Part shown: one piece after another, positions 33,000 through 44,674 of the stretch
Layout of the letters: every line of letters begins with the position of its first letter
Numbering within the stretch: the first letter of the stretch is position 1
Assembly (NCBI RefSeq): GCF_035222485.1
Contig: NW_026946671.1
Location: 2,170,001 to 2,234,000 of the forward strand
Length of the DNA stretch: 64,000 nt
Origin: Podospora pseudoanserina
Lineage: Eukaryota; Ascomycota; Sordariomycetes; Sordariales; Podosporaceae
Reading direction: 5' to 3'
The notes under the pieces: model-generated
What the model saw: only the letters and a program-made list of their open reading frames with translations
What the model was told of the DNA's origin: nothing
The model's database searches: none
Made by a program: the position numbers and the translations under genes

Positions 33000-33719
33000 T
33001 CAGGGATCTTCGGCAAGGGGAACAGGCGCAAGAACAATTCTCTTGCCCTTTCCATCAAACTTGTCGGCTTCTTCCACATAGTAATCCTTCCATCCAGCCT
33101 TTGGCAAATCGATTGTCTCGTCCTCTGTCAAAAACTTCATAAAAACCCCATGTGTAACCACCACGATGCTCGTTTTCAAGTCCTCCCTTTCTTCGGCGGC
33201 CTTCTTGTCCTCCTCCTTCTGCGCCTGCTGAATGTTCTGGGCAACATTCCACAAAATCTTCCTGACCTTCTCCGCCCTTTTGGTTACGCTCTCATCGTCC
33301 GCTGCATAATCGCCCTTCTTTTCCAGCCAGTCGTCACCATCGAGTTCCGAAGCGTTTCCAGCCAAACTGGACCAGACACCATCGGGAAATGAAGGGAATC
33401 TCTCTTTGAGCACCGAGATGGGAGAGCCAGTGTCGCAGGGCAAGTCGCTTCGCTCTTGGAGGTAGGGGTCCAGTATCAGGTTGTTGCCGCCGGGGAGAAT
33501 CGAGCCAAAGGCGTCGAGTGTCGTCTCGATTGCTCTTGTCAGAGGGGAGGTAATGACAACAGCAACAGAGGACAAGTCGGGGAAGGATGCCTCCAAGGCG
33601 GCAGCCTGCTCATGGCCAACTTGGGTTAACCCGGGGTCGCGAATGTTGAAGTCTTTGGTGACATTGTGAACCGACTCGGCATGCCGGACAAGAAAGATTT
33701 GGGGCCTGGCTGGGGACAT
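33000..33719 (-). CDS. Histidine phosphatase (phosphoglycerate mutase-like)
   Basis: Intronless, 239 residues. The RHG motif is LVRHAES, with catalytic His at residue 13. A second His lies in VVVTHGVFMKF (about residue 198), and the conserved arginine block is ITSPLTRAIETTL. It belongs to the branch 1 histidine acid phosphatases, which take phosphate from sugars, phytate or proteins; the fungal members of this size are poorly characterised. A charged coiled-coil-like insert lies near residues 150-185. Confidence 0.92.
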   Translation of the reverse strand: MSPARPQIFLVRHAESVHNVTKDFNIRDPGLTQVGHEQAAALEASFPDLSSVAVVITSPLTRAIETTLDAFGSILPGGNNLILDPYLQERSDLPCDTGSPISVLKERFPSFPDGVWSSLAGNASELDGDDWLEKKGDYAADDESVTKRAEKVRKILWNVAQNIQQAQKEEDKKAAEEREDLKTSIVVVTHGVFMKFLTEDETIDLPKAGWKDYYVEEADKFDGKGKRIVLAPVPLAEDP

Positions 33720-34085
33720 TTTGGTGCCCCTGACTCCTGGCTATTTAATTCTATTCTTGCAGCCTTGCTGGAGTTGGAAATGGACCAAGGGTTATGTATA
33801 TATTCCCAATTTTCTGCTCGTTGTCCCTCTGCAAACAGCTTGTTGAACTTTTGAAATGTTCAAAGGGGAGGACATTGCGGGGAATGCGGGGGAGTTCACT
33901 TGTGGCTTTATACTGCTGATGCTGCCCCCCACTGTGTTGCGTCTTTTGCGCATCAGTTGCACCATCGTGGGATGCTATCATTGGGCAGCTTCGAAGCTTG
34001 CTGTTCTGGTGAAAGGGAAGCACCCAACTGAGCTGCAGCGTCAAGATTGCCAAATCCATTGCGATTTCATCATCCACAGTTTCCA
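33720..34085. other. Intergenic region
   Basis: Promoter of the histidine phosphatase gene and 5' flank of the tRNA gene. No gene seen. Confidence 0.6.
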
Positions 34086-34156
34086 GCATCAGTGGTTTAG
34101 TGGTAAAATCCATCGTTGCCATCGATGGGCCCCGTGTTCGATTCACGGCTGATGCA
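34086..34156 (+). tRNA. tRNA-Gly (GCC)
   Basis: 71 nt with a perfect 7-bp acceptor stem (GCATCAG with CTGATGC), anticodon stem CATCG/CGATG, loop TTGCCAT giving anticodon GCC, and T stem CCGTG/CACGG around TTCGATT. Discriminator base A. No intron. Confidence 0.97.
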
Positions 34157-34555
34157 TCACGACTTCTTTTTCTCTCCAGCTAGCCCAATCTTGCTGGGAT
34201 TGCCCTGGAATAGCTTGCTTCCAATCCTCTTGCACAGAATCCTGTACAGCCGAAGAGGTTTGTGCTGTTCTCTGGTAGCTCATTCAGCGTCTATCGGTAG
34301 ACTGTGAGGTTTCAAGATATCTCAGAAAGATATCTTGGACAGACAAACTGAAAACCTCGTCTTGGCTGCTAGAACCGCGTTGAACGTCAATGCTTTATGG
34401 CATGGGGCAGGTCCACAGTGACGCGATACTGACAATTCCAATGCGAGATGCCGTCACTCTGATTCAGTCCTGGGAGTCCACTTTGCAGATATATCACCGT
34501 GTTTCTTCTCCTCCCCTGCGGAGTGTGTGGACAATCACCTCAAGAAAGCACCAAG
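34157..34555. other. Intergenic region
   Basis: 3' flank of the tRNA gene and promoter of the small gene. Contains a direct repeat of AAGATATCT (near 34313-34336). No gene seen. Confidence 0.55.
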
Positions 34556-34851
34556 ATGCCAATCAAATCCTCCACAAGCTTCTCCCCAGGCGACACGGTT
34601 CGTTACAAGCCGGTGGGCGGTCCAGACAGCAACACGTCCGAGTCGGTGGGAAAGATCAAGGATGTCTTGACTGAGCCCGGTAAACAGGCTGGTCGGCACG
34701 TCAACGCCAGCGCTGAGATGCCCAGATACGAGGTTCGTTGGTATTTCATATCCCTCCAAACACACTGTTGACAAGGTGACAGATTGAGAACCTCAATACG
34801 GGAAAGACATCTACCATCTACGAGCGGAACATCTTGGGCATCGAGAAGTGA
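34556..34851 (+). CDS. Small conserved DUF2945 (HVA1-like) protein
   Basis: Two exons, 34556-34732 and 34783-34851, 81 residues. The sequence SFSPGDTVRYKPVGG followed by VGKIKDVLTEP and ending YEIENLNTGKTSTIYERNILGIEK matches the short, SH3-like DUF2945/hypervirulence-associated family, where the first half sets a 'GD-V-Y' strand and the end gives 'Y-I-N--T-K--'. The splice is in frame and supplies the family's last strand, which is the main evidence for exon 2. Function unknown. Confidence 0.78.
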
Positions 34852-34909
34852 TCAGATGGATTGATATCGAGAGTAGGAGTCAAAATGGAAATACAAAGTC
34901 CCAGTCATA

Positions 34910-35972
34910 TCACAACTCTCTGATCTGAGCATTACCAACCTCCTCAAGAAGAGCCTCAACCCTTTCTTTTCCCTCGAGCATGGCCCAGTGTCCAACGTCG
35001 AGCTTCTCAACCCTCAAATCTTTTGCCAGCCCACGAAGATTTTGGATGTGCATATCAGTGATCACTGCGTAGTCCTTGAGGGTGGCGATGAAGAGAGTAG
35101 GAATATTGATCATTTTCTCCTCCGCTGGCAAGTCCTGATCCTCTTTGGCTGGTCCACAAAACACAGCAGCCTTGTACCAATTGAAAGGACCAGTGTATCC
35201 TCCTGCCCTCAAGATTCTGTTGTGCATCTCCAGTTCGGCGGGCGAAATCCAGTGGGCAACAGGAATCTCGATGTCGGACTCTAGGAACTTGGTAAAGCCT
35301 CCCGGTTCCCCAAAGTATTCAATCCACACTTTGGGGTCCTGGGCATAGAAAAGCGAATCGACGCGCCTGTCATTCTTCTCAACCAGGGTTGCGCCATCCG
35401 GGGATATAAAGACCTTGACGTAGCCAGAAGTGCTGTATCCTAGAATCTCTTTGGACATTTGTATCACGGAGTCTGTTCACATTGCGTCTTGTCAGCAGGG
35501 TTTGAATCCAAGTTTGACCTCGAGGAGACATACCAGGATCAAACGGCGAGTCCAAAAACATGAAGCCAGTTGCTATGAACACCAGTTGACTGAAGAGCTC
35601 TTTGTGGTGCACGTAAAGGTGTGAAAGAAGTCCGGCACCAAAGTCATGCCCGACTCCAATGACCTTTGGGGTGTCGAGAACCTTGGTCACAAGTTCATGG
35701 ACTTGGGGAACAAGACACTTCATCTGATATGGCTCGTAGGATTCCGGTTTGTCCGTGTCGCCATAGCCGAGAAGGTCCGGTACCAAAATACCAAAGCCAG
35801 CCTTGGGCAATAGCTCGACTTGGTGATGCCAAATATAACTGGAGCTTGGTGCGCCATGGAGCAGGAGAAATGTGGGTTTGCTGCCAGTAGCAAGGACGTG
35901 AATGTAACCATAGGTTGTACCGTCACTCAGTATTGCCTTTCTGGCGAGCTTGGGGAAGGCAGTCGAAGCCAT
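34910..35972 (-). CDS. Alpha/beta hydrolase, epoxide-hydrolase/dehalogenase-like
   Basis: Two exons, 35534-35972 and 34910-35472, 333 residues. The oxyanion HGAP motif is LLLHGAPSSSYIW, the nucleophile elbow is VIGVGHDFGAGLL (Asp as nucleophile, as in epoxide hydrolases and haloalkane dehalogenases), and the catalytic His is in LDVGHWAMLEGKERV near the C-terminus. A cap domain of about 100 residues lies between. The intron (61 nt) joins DSPFDP to DSVIQMSK in frame. Substrate unknown. It is convergent with the small gene at 34556. Confidence 0.9.
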
Positions 35973-36160
35973 TGTGAAAGCAAGACGAGGAAGTTACCTA
36001 CTGTTGAACTGCGCAGCGGATTATGGAGTGTTATACGGACGTAAGGGACAGGGGTTTGGTTGGATGACCCACCTCTCGCCCTTTCATCAACATGAACATG
36101 ACATGCATGATAGGCACGTGAGGCTCAGCCGCTTCACCGACCATCCTTCTTGTTTGTTAT

Positions 36161-37083
36161 CTAAATTCTGCTTCCCACCACATCTCCAGAGTGCCGTGTA
36201 ATCCCGTACTTTCTGTACTCGAATTCCTCCAGGCTTCCGAGCTTCTCACCCCACCCATCATTCGTCTTCCCTGGTGAGGCTGTCTGGTCCAAACCATCTA
36301 GTTTGACCAGACCAGTCGTTCCTGCCAGTACCTCACTTTCTCTTGCCGCCCAGTGCTGGTACAGCTCTGGATGTGGTACCCACACAACCCTCATCCCGGC
36401 TCTGCGTGCAGCCTCCACCCCTGGCACGCTGTCCTCGAATACCAAACACTCCTCCCGTCTAATCTCATCTTCGCTGGGATCTAACTGTTCGTTGATCACT
36501 TGCAGCGCTGTCAGAAAAATGTCGGGAGCCGGCTTTCCTTTCTTGCCCTTCATCCGGCTATGATCAGATAAAATCCTGTGCTTCTCTGATATCAATCGTA
36601 TCATCTCATTAATGTCAGGTCGGGATGTCTTGAGCTTGAGGTTGGAGGTGACACTACTTGAAGCCAGTGCGATTCTGACTTTTCTCCCGTCCGCTTCTGT
36701 CATTGCCTGGGAGAGCTGTTCCAGAAGCTGTTTGGCACCCGGGAGGGCTTCACACATCGGAAACATCTTGTTCTGCTCAATCTGCTGTTCTGCCTTGTAC
36801 TGCTCACGGGATATGGGAAGCTGGGCCCATTGATGAAACGCTTCTCCGTTGCTAGATCCAGGCACGCCCATCAGCTGTGCTTTGAGACACCATGGGATCG
36901 GGGGGCGGGAATAGCGTGCGAGAACAGTGTTGGCGCAGAAGCTGTAGATATCTTCGGTGTTTAGGAGGAGACCGTCGAGGTCAAAAATGCATGCCCGAAC
37001 GTGCGGGAAGGTTCTGATTGATGAGATTAGCTATTGTGATTTCAAGACACAGCCAAGTTGACACACCTGTTGTGAGACACCAT
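36161..37083 (-). CDS. HAD-family phosphatase (GS1/HDHD1-like)
   Basis: Two exons, 37067-37083 and 36161-37013, 289 residues. Exon 1 codes only six residues (MVSHNR); the 53-nt intron then leads into HVRACIFDLDGLLLNTED, which holds the catalytic DxD motif I. Motif II is IALASSS, and motif III/IV are KPAPDIFLTA and CLVFEDSVPGVEAARRAGM. The cap is helical (QWAQLPISREQY onward). Relatives are pseudouridine 5'-phosphatase (HDHD1) and small sugar-phosphate phosphatases; the substrate is not determined. Confidence 0.9.
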
Positions 37084-38794
<1,711 letters not shown>

Positions 38795-39666
38795 TTTGAC
38801 GAGACGGAGAAATAAAGGAGGGCGGTGCAGCTGGCAATTGATGGTGCCAATGGATGGATGCGTGCCAGAAGCTGGAAGGGAAGAGGAAGAAGAGGCACAC
38901 GTTGGGAATGGAAGCGGAAGAAATTGGGGGAACCAGAAGAGAGGGAGACGAAAGGGGGGGCGGGAGAATGGCACGAATGGGAAGGGGTGACGGTGGAAGG
39001 GCGGGGTATGGCCAATCATCTGTCGAGAGCGTCCAGGCTTGTGAGACGTGAGATCTCTCGCTCCTTCAAATTCGACGTCCACGGACGCAGATGGCAGGCG
39101 CAGCTGTCCTGCAGCTGGTTGTTTCTGGCCTGGCACTTCCATCGGCGGTTGCCAGCCAAGAAACCGGTCGGATATCATGCATTTCCTTGCTCTTCTGCAT
39201 CCTGCTGCCCTCCATGGTGGTCAGTTGAGACAGCGCCCATGAGGTTCCTGTGGCCGGATCCAATCTGAAAATGCATCTTGGAGACAATTGCAACAGCCTT
39301 TATGCATTGATCCCATTGTGAAAGCCCGTTGACGCTACCGTTCATGCGTCTCCCCGTCCTGTTTGTCCAACATTGTCCTGGGGGACCGTCTTGCTGGGTT
39401 AGGGTTATATGACAGGCTTCCCCAGATCCCTCTTCAGCCACATTCCAGAACGGGCCACACCCGCAGGCTCCACCGTGACCTTACAATTTCCCCAGCTTTG
39501 GCTAGTCTGCATTTGGATAGCTCTCATTGAACAACTCACACGTGGACAAACATTTCACCGTCACCGGACCAACATTTCTGGCTGCTTGGATTAACAGAAT
39601 ATTTTCTCGGTACACTCCTCTCCTAACAATATTTAGCTATTCACATCGTCCGATCTTTGCGAGATT
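38795..39666. other. Intergenic region
   Basis: Promoter of the ATP9-type gene (a purine-rich stretch near 38870-38990, pyrimidine-rich on its coding strand) and 3' flank of the LPMO-like gene. No gene seen. Confidence 0.6.
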
Positions 39667-40348
39667 CTACCAGCGAGACTGTCCTCGAATTCGGTGGCCG
39701 TGTCCATGTTCCGGAGCCGGCTCAGCGGGAGCAACAGGAGCGGCAACCGTAAAGTCGGTGCAACTCTGATATGTCTGTCCAGCACCAAACCAATGCCACT
39801 GGAGGACCTATTTCATGATTAGTCTTTTGCCGCCCCCTTGAAAAAGAAATTGAACTTACACAAACACCTGCAGTCGCACACTGCGCACCAAGCTCCGGGA
39901 TTTTGACGCTGAACTTGGTCTGGTCCGCTGGTGGCTTGCTGCTGGCCGCATACCCACTCGCCCAACTCACCAGCGGGGAACCCAACACTTTGTTGGTCGT
40001 GGTGTCGACAATGGAGACATTGGCGTAGCCAGAGTGAGGAATCCTGATGTACACCTCATACTCGACAGAGTCGCCGGGTTTGTACGACTGGACATTGGCA
40101 GCGTTGTCGGCGAACTGGTATCCCTTGCAGAGGAACAGGTTGCACTTGTTGCGGTCGGGCAATGGGTTGGATCTCAAGAAAGCCTCGGGATAAGACGTCT
40201 CATCTTGCTTGTAAAAGTTGACCATGGCACGGCCGCACGCCTCGGTTGTGGCATCACCTGGCTTGCGAGAAGCTGGCTTCAGGACAACACCGTGGGCGGA
40301 GACTAGGGAGGCCAGGCCAAGAGCAGAGGAGACGGTGGAGAAATGCAT
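39667..40348 (-). CDS. Secreted LPMO-like protein (copper His-brace; AA16-like)
   Basis: Two exons, 39860-40348 and 39667-39807, 209 residues. An 18-residue signal peptide ends before His19 (SA|HGVVLKPASRKPG), so mature protein starts with the His of a copper His brace. A second candidate His is H105 in RIPHSGYANVSIVD. Cysteines sit at EACGR, KCNLFLCKG, QCATAGVC and QSCTDF, as in disulfide-rich LPMOs; QWHWFGAGQTYQSC ends the core. A His-rich tail (EHGHGHR) follows. LPMOs cleave polysaccharides by oxidation at copper. The family label AA16 is from memory of its HG-start and overall pattern; another chitin-binding type-4 LPMO family is possible. A TATA box lies about 66 bp upstream. Confidence 0.8.
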
Positions 40349-41093
40349 GTTTTGTGTTTGTGATGGTATGTTCTTGACTGGTGGCCAGTTGGAAATGTGA
40401 GGATGGCGCCTGCTTTTATAGCACCAGGACGTTATCCATGATCTTCAATGGAGAGACTGTTCTTCATCTCCACCACGGTCATATAAGCAAAAGCGGTAGA
40501 CGGAAATCATCACGTTGCGAGGTGCTATATGCCGGACCCCTTGCTTTTGCCTAATGCCACGCGCTTTGACTCCATTGTCCAATCAAGGCCGAGGGCTCAT
40601 ATGAATCCCCAATTTGGAGAACACTCAAAGTTGTTTATTTGCCCCTCGGCAGACAAGATCCGAATTTGACGAACCGTCTAGCGGGATCGCTGTTGCAGGG
40701 CGGAGGAAAACACTGGGGAATTTGTCTGAGGATACAAGGAGTATTTGTCATCAAGGATGGAGGAGACAGTCGTACCTTTATGTTGAGTCGGTGGAGAGGA
40801 ACCTCGGTAGAAAAAATTTCCATGTTGTGGTGGAACATATCTGTGGGGTGGAGGTCTTTTGTTTTTTCCTTCTATGAAGTACAATAGTCACCGTGCCGTG
40901 TTGGTCCAATAAGGGGGAAGCTGAGCACCGTTCAATATAATTCAATTCTTTTGAATTTCTCGTCGTAGCTAGTGCATATAGGGCACTTTCTCGTTTTCTT
41001 TGCTGCCTCGTTTCCCCCCCGCCTCGTTTCTTTTCCGTGCCTCGTTCCTTTGTGACATAATTCCGCCCTCGACTATAAGTCCGTTTCCTGCAC
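40349..41093. other. Intergenic region
   Basis: LPMO-like promoter and 3' flank of the AA8 gene, both minus strand. Apart from the TATA box no feature is seen. Confidence 0.6.
40414..40420 (-). promoter_or_regulatory. TATA box of the LPMO-like gene
   Basis: CTATAAAAG on the minus strand, about 66 bp upstream of the ATG. Confidence 0.55.
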
Positions 41094-41800
41094 TTATGCC
41101 TCGGAGGCCAACTGAGCTACCGCAGCACGAAAGTTGCTAATCTTGCCCAGAGCGAGGTTGTGCGAGAACTTTCCACGCGTGTTATGGATTCCAAAGCGGC
41201 TGGCTGGGTCAGATGGGCTTGACGGACCCTGGTTGGACTGAGCATAAGCAATGCTGGCAGTCGTGCTGGAGGGGTTGAGTCTGGATGTCCCCAGGTTCGA
41301 GACGCCCTTGGCAAGGAAGTTGACAGTCCAGTGGGTGCTATTGGCAACGGTGCCGCCGAGAACCGTATAAGTGGCGCCAGTCCATGGCTGTGGGTAGGTT
41401 CTTGCTCTGTTCTCGTGTCAGCCTGCTGCTTGATATGTTTGTGACAAGAAGAATCATACGTAGCACGGCGGGAAGAAACGACAACGGTCGCAGCATTGGC
41501 CCATGCAACAGTCAAGGGGTTGTTGACCATGGTGCCGCCCCACGCGATACCAGCCCACCCAACAGATTTGGGTGCTTGAAGCTGGACTAGAACATCAAAG
41601 TCGGCCGTGGCAGTGGCATTCTCGGGAATGGCAGTGCGGAACGCAATTCTCTCTGGCGAAATCCACTCGGAATAGCAGATGGTGGAAACAGGATCGCAGT
41701 ATTTGACGCTCGCTTGACGGGGAGCAATCTCGTGCGCTGGGGCAGCCTGGACACTGCTGCCCAGAGCCAACACGGTTGCTGCCAGTTGTAAAAGACCCAT
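41094..41800 (-). CDS. Secreted AA8-type cytochrome b domain protein (no dehydrogenase)
   Basis: Two exons, 41460-41800 and 41094-41400, 215 residues. A signal peptide (MGLLQLAATVLALGSSVQA) leads to one domain that matches the heme-b domain of cellobiose dehydrogenase (AA8). The candidate heme ligands are Met91 in GWAGIAWGGTMVNNPL and a His in FGIHNTRGKFSHN (186 or 194), the Met/His pair of that domain. The 59-nt intron joins SRRAT to TYPQPW in frame. No flavin dehydrogenase domain follows; the stop is 21 residues after the last His. Such stand-alone AA8 proteins carry electrons outside the cell, and could serve LPMOs. It sits directly upstream of the LPMO-like gene on the same strand. Confidence 0.87.
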
Positions 41801-42794
41801 TTTTCACGCTGATAATGGCGATGTTTGCGAGAGGAGTTGAAGGAACGATGGCAAGAGAGGGGGGAAGGGAGGGAGATATGGACACGGTCCACTGTTCATG
41901 ACTCGAGATATATACTTTACATTCCTGCCGTGGCGTCGCTGATTGAGAATGCCGTAAACGGTCCAGACTCTTGATGGCTTTACCCGCGGCGATCTTATTC
42001 GGCTTCAAGTCCGGCTGTTCATCATTGTCTTACGAGTGTGGGGTTTCTTTCACCGGGGATGTAACCATTTCTCACCACAACGATGCAGATGTTTCGGTAG
42101 CCGGGGGCGGCTGAAAACAATACATGGTCGTCGTCTGCAGAGATTGCCGGGTTGGTAATTGCAGTTCTCCGAGTGGTTGGCTTAGCAAAAGTTTAAATAT
42201 GCTTCTGGGGTCCTTGTATCGGCCGGCAGGTGATGCTCCAGCATGCAGGGGTTAAGATATATCAGGCTGGGATGCCATTCACAACAGTGTGCAGCATCGA
42301 CTCTTGCCAAAAACTGTCAGGTCTCTCATGAATTCACTCCTCCTCGTCGAAAGCTTACGTACCTACTGAAATGTGAGTTGCAAGGGCCGAGGTGGCTGCA
42401 AGGGGAAGCTGCGAGGGAGTGACAACTGAGCTGCAAGCGGCAATCAAGAATTCCAGGCTCATATATCTGCTGTATGCCAGAAGCTTAATCGCTATTTGGT
42501 TCTCATGGCATCCGGGTATAGGCTAAAGTCTCCGGGTCCATCATCCGAACGTGGATACATGTTGCCTTGTTAAGCGATGTGCTCGGAGTAGACGGGAGAT
42601 CCGATGGCATAAACATGAGACAAAATCACTCAGTGGTATTGTGACTATCGATTCGCCGATTGGTATGCTGACAGAGAGCAGAGATAGGATATATATCGTT
42701 ATGCCCGTCATTTACTATCATCATTAACCAACCCCCATCGATAACACACATCTTTCGTTCCACAGACATCTCAAACTAAACTAACTGCTCACAG
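41801..42794. other. Intergenic region
   Basis: About 1 kb. AA8 promoter (a TATATA run near 41908-41912 fits a TATA box about 110 bp from the ATG) and 3' flank of the Cys-rich gene. No gene seen. Confidence 0.6.
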
Positions 42795-43318
42795 TCAAGC
42801 GAAGATACTTGGAGCCCTGACCAACCCAGCAGCCCCTGGGACGACCGAGGTGCTGATCGACGTGGTGGTTGTGGCATTTCCCGAGGAAATGGGAACGGGT
42901 GGATTGATAGTGGCGCACGTTGAAGGAGTGACGATGTTGTACGATGTCGTGCAGTGAAGTCCTTTGCAGTTGTCTTCACAAGGGAAGTTGGCAGTGACGG
43001 TCGGGATGCTCATGCGACAGTCACAAGACTGAGTGAGGGTAGAGACCATGATGCAAGCGAGGATTGGGCAAGTTGCGCAAAGCTCGCCGGTCACAGTGAC
43101 AGTTGGACAGCCTGTCGTGGGAACCAGCGTGACAGGCTCTGGGGGGACTGAGTATACAGTAGTAACGCCAGTCCCCGCGCTGTTGGTTGTGGTAGCATCG
43201 TCTTGGGCCGACGCACTATTGGGAATGTGTAAGCGTCCAATGGAAAGTAGTGGTATTTGACGGAGTGTGCTTACATGCGGGCAAATACGAGATTAGCAGT
43301 GACGGCAAGATTTCTCGT
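42795..43318 (-). pseudogene. Secreted cysteine-rich protein gene with no ATG (decayed or non-ATG start)
   Basis: Two exons, 43275-43318 and 42795-43215, about 154 residues. The core TGELCATCPILAC, TLTQSCDC, PCEDNCKGLHCTTS repeats the cysteine module of the gene at 29598. The splice (GTAAGC to AATAG, 59 nt) is at the same place as in the paralogue, after the signal peptide. The only frame that gives a signal peptide opens TRNLAVTANLVFARIASAQ with ACG where ATG is expected, and a TGA lies a few codons upstream. So either the start was lost, or ACG is used, or a further 5' exon exists. It is the last gene before the RIP-degraded block, 300 bp away. The rest of the frame is intact. Confidence 0.6.
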
Positions 43319-44080
43319 GGTGGTGATCTGATACAGTCAACTTTGGAGGTTTGTCTTTGGAGAGTGCGAGATCAATAACAACGGAGAGACATCAGTATTT
43401 TTATCTTGATGTGGCCGAAGCACTAAGGTAAGCACAAGTACCATACAATGGAGCGAAGCTCGTGTTGCTGCTTGATTTGACAAGTATTTGTTTCAGACTC
43501 GACCAACATCTCCTTACAGGTCAAAAGTGTCTTGGCGTGAGCGTGAGCTGAAGCATGGGCTGAGTCAATGGCACAACGTATCGCACAAGGACCTAGAGAG
43601 ATAGAGAAATCTTGTTGTGTTGTTGAATGTATTAACGTCGAATATAATATGTCGTACGTAGGGCACTCACTGGCTAAAAAAGTGAGACAAAAGATAATAA
43701 GATAATGATGTGAAATCCAGAGAAAAGGTGTATAAAATACTAGGCTTAAAAATAACTAGAGTAAATAAAAAGAAAAACCTACAGTACTGGAATGAACTAT
43801 ATAAGCTAACTTAGTATATGTTGAAATAGGTGCTATTAAGGCCTGTAAATACAGGCTCAAATAGCTATCGGCGTAGTATACTAAGAGCGAAGAAGACTTT
43901 GACTGCAGCATTCGATAGTTGCCGTAGCACTAAAGGAAAGTAGATTACAAGGGCGGCGCCCTATAATATATAAAAGAGAATCACTATAATATAGGCTTGT
44001 AAGGCACTAATAAGTGTGGTGAACCAGTATATTAATTAAACCTTATAGACTAAAATATACCACAGTGGATAGAGTATAAG
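43319..44080. other. Edge of the RIP-degraded block
   Basis: Composition shifts to AT-rich with many TA steps near 43650. Short inverted repeat GCCTGTA...TACAGGC near 43841-43856. No gene; part may be old repeat debris. Confidence 0.6.
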
Positions 44081-44674
44081 TGTGACGAACCCCTATCCAG
44101 AACCTTTGAAAGGGACACTAGTTAAGGTACTTCTGAACAATCCTAGTTCGGTATAGCTAAACAGTATACAATAATAGCTTGTCTCTATCACAATAGTTTA
44201 AATACTAACGATTATAACTTATATTATATATTGCGGAACTGTCTATCTATACCGGCCAGTTTCTTTATATATATAGACCCGTGGACCGTGGACCGTTAAC
44301 TTATAGACGGTCCTCGGTCCGCTCTTAATTAGCCGATGCCGGACCGTGGACCGTAAGCCCCACCGCGGTCTCCGGTCCTTATCTTATTAGTCTATTGCTT
44401 ATTTGGACCGTAAACCCCGCTCGACGGCGCGGTTTAGTTTTAATTAGTCCCTCGTAACCCCACTGTCTTCCAAAACCGTAATATAATACTCCCTCTTTAG
44501 GCCGAAACCCCTACGGCCTAATCTTCTTCCACTACTAATTATATCGTAGGTTTTTCCTCCCCTTTTCTCCTTACCTTTATTATATTTAACCGTATATAGA
44601 AATATTATTATAAAACTAAATAGGCTTTTGCCCTTTCCTTCCGAATTTACCGCCGTAATTTTACCGTAATACCG
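44081..44674 (-). mobile_element. Fragment of family 1 Ty3/gypsy element (LTR plus about 190 bp)
   Basis: LTR 44081-44483 in reverse orientation, then about 190 bp that match the last internal part of the element at 50343-57796 in reverse. Homology stops near 44674, where another LTR-like sequence begins. A RIP-decayed fossil; the rest of this copy is probably beyond the window. Confidence 0.7.
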
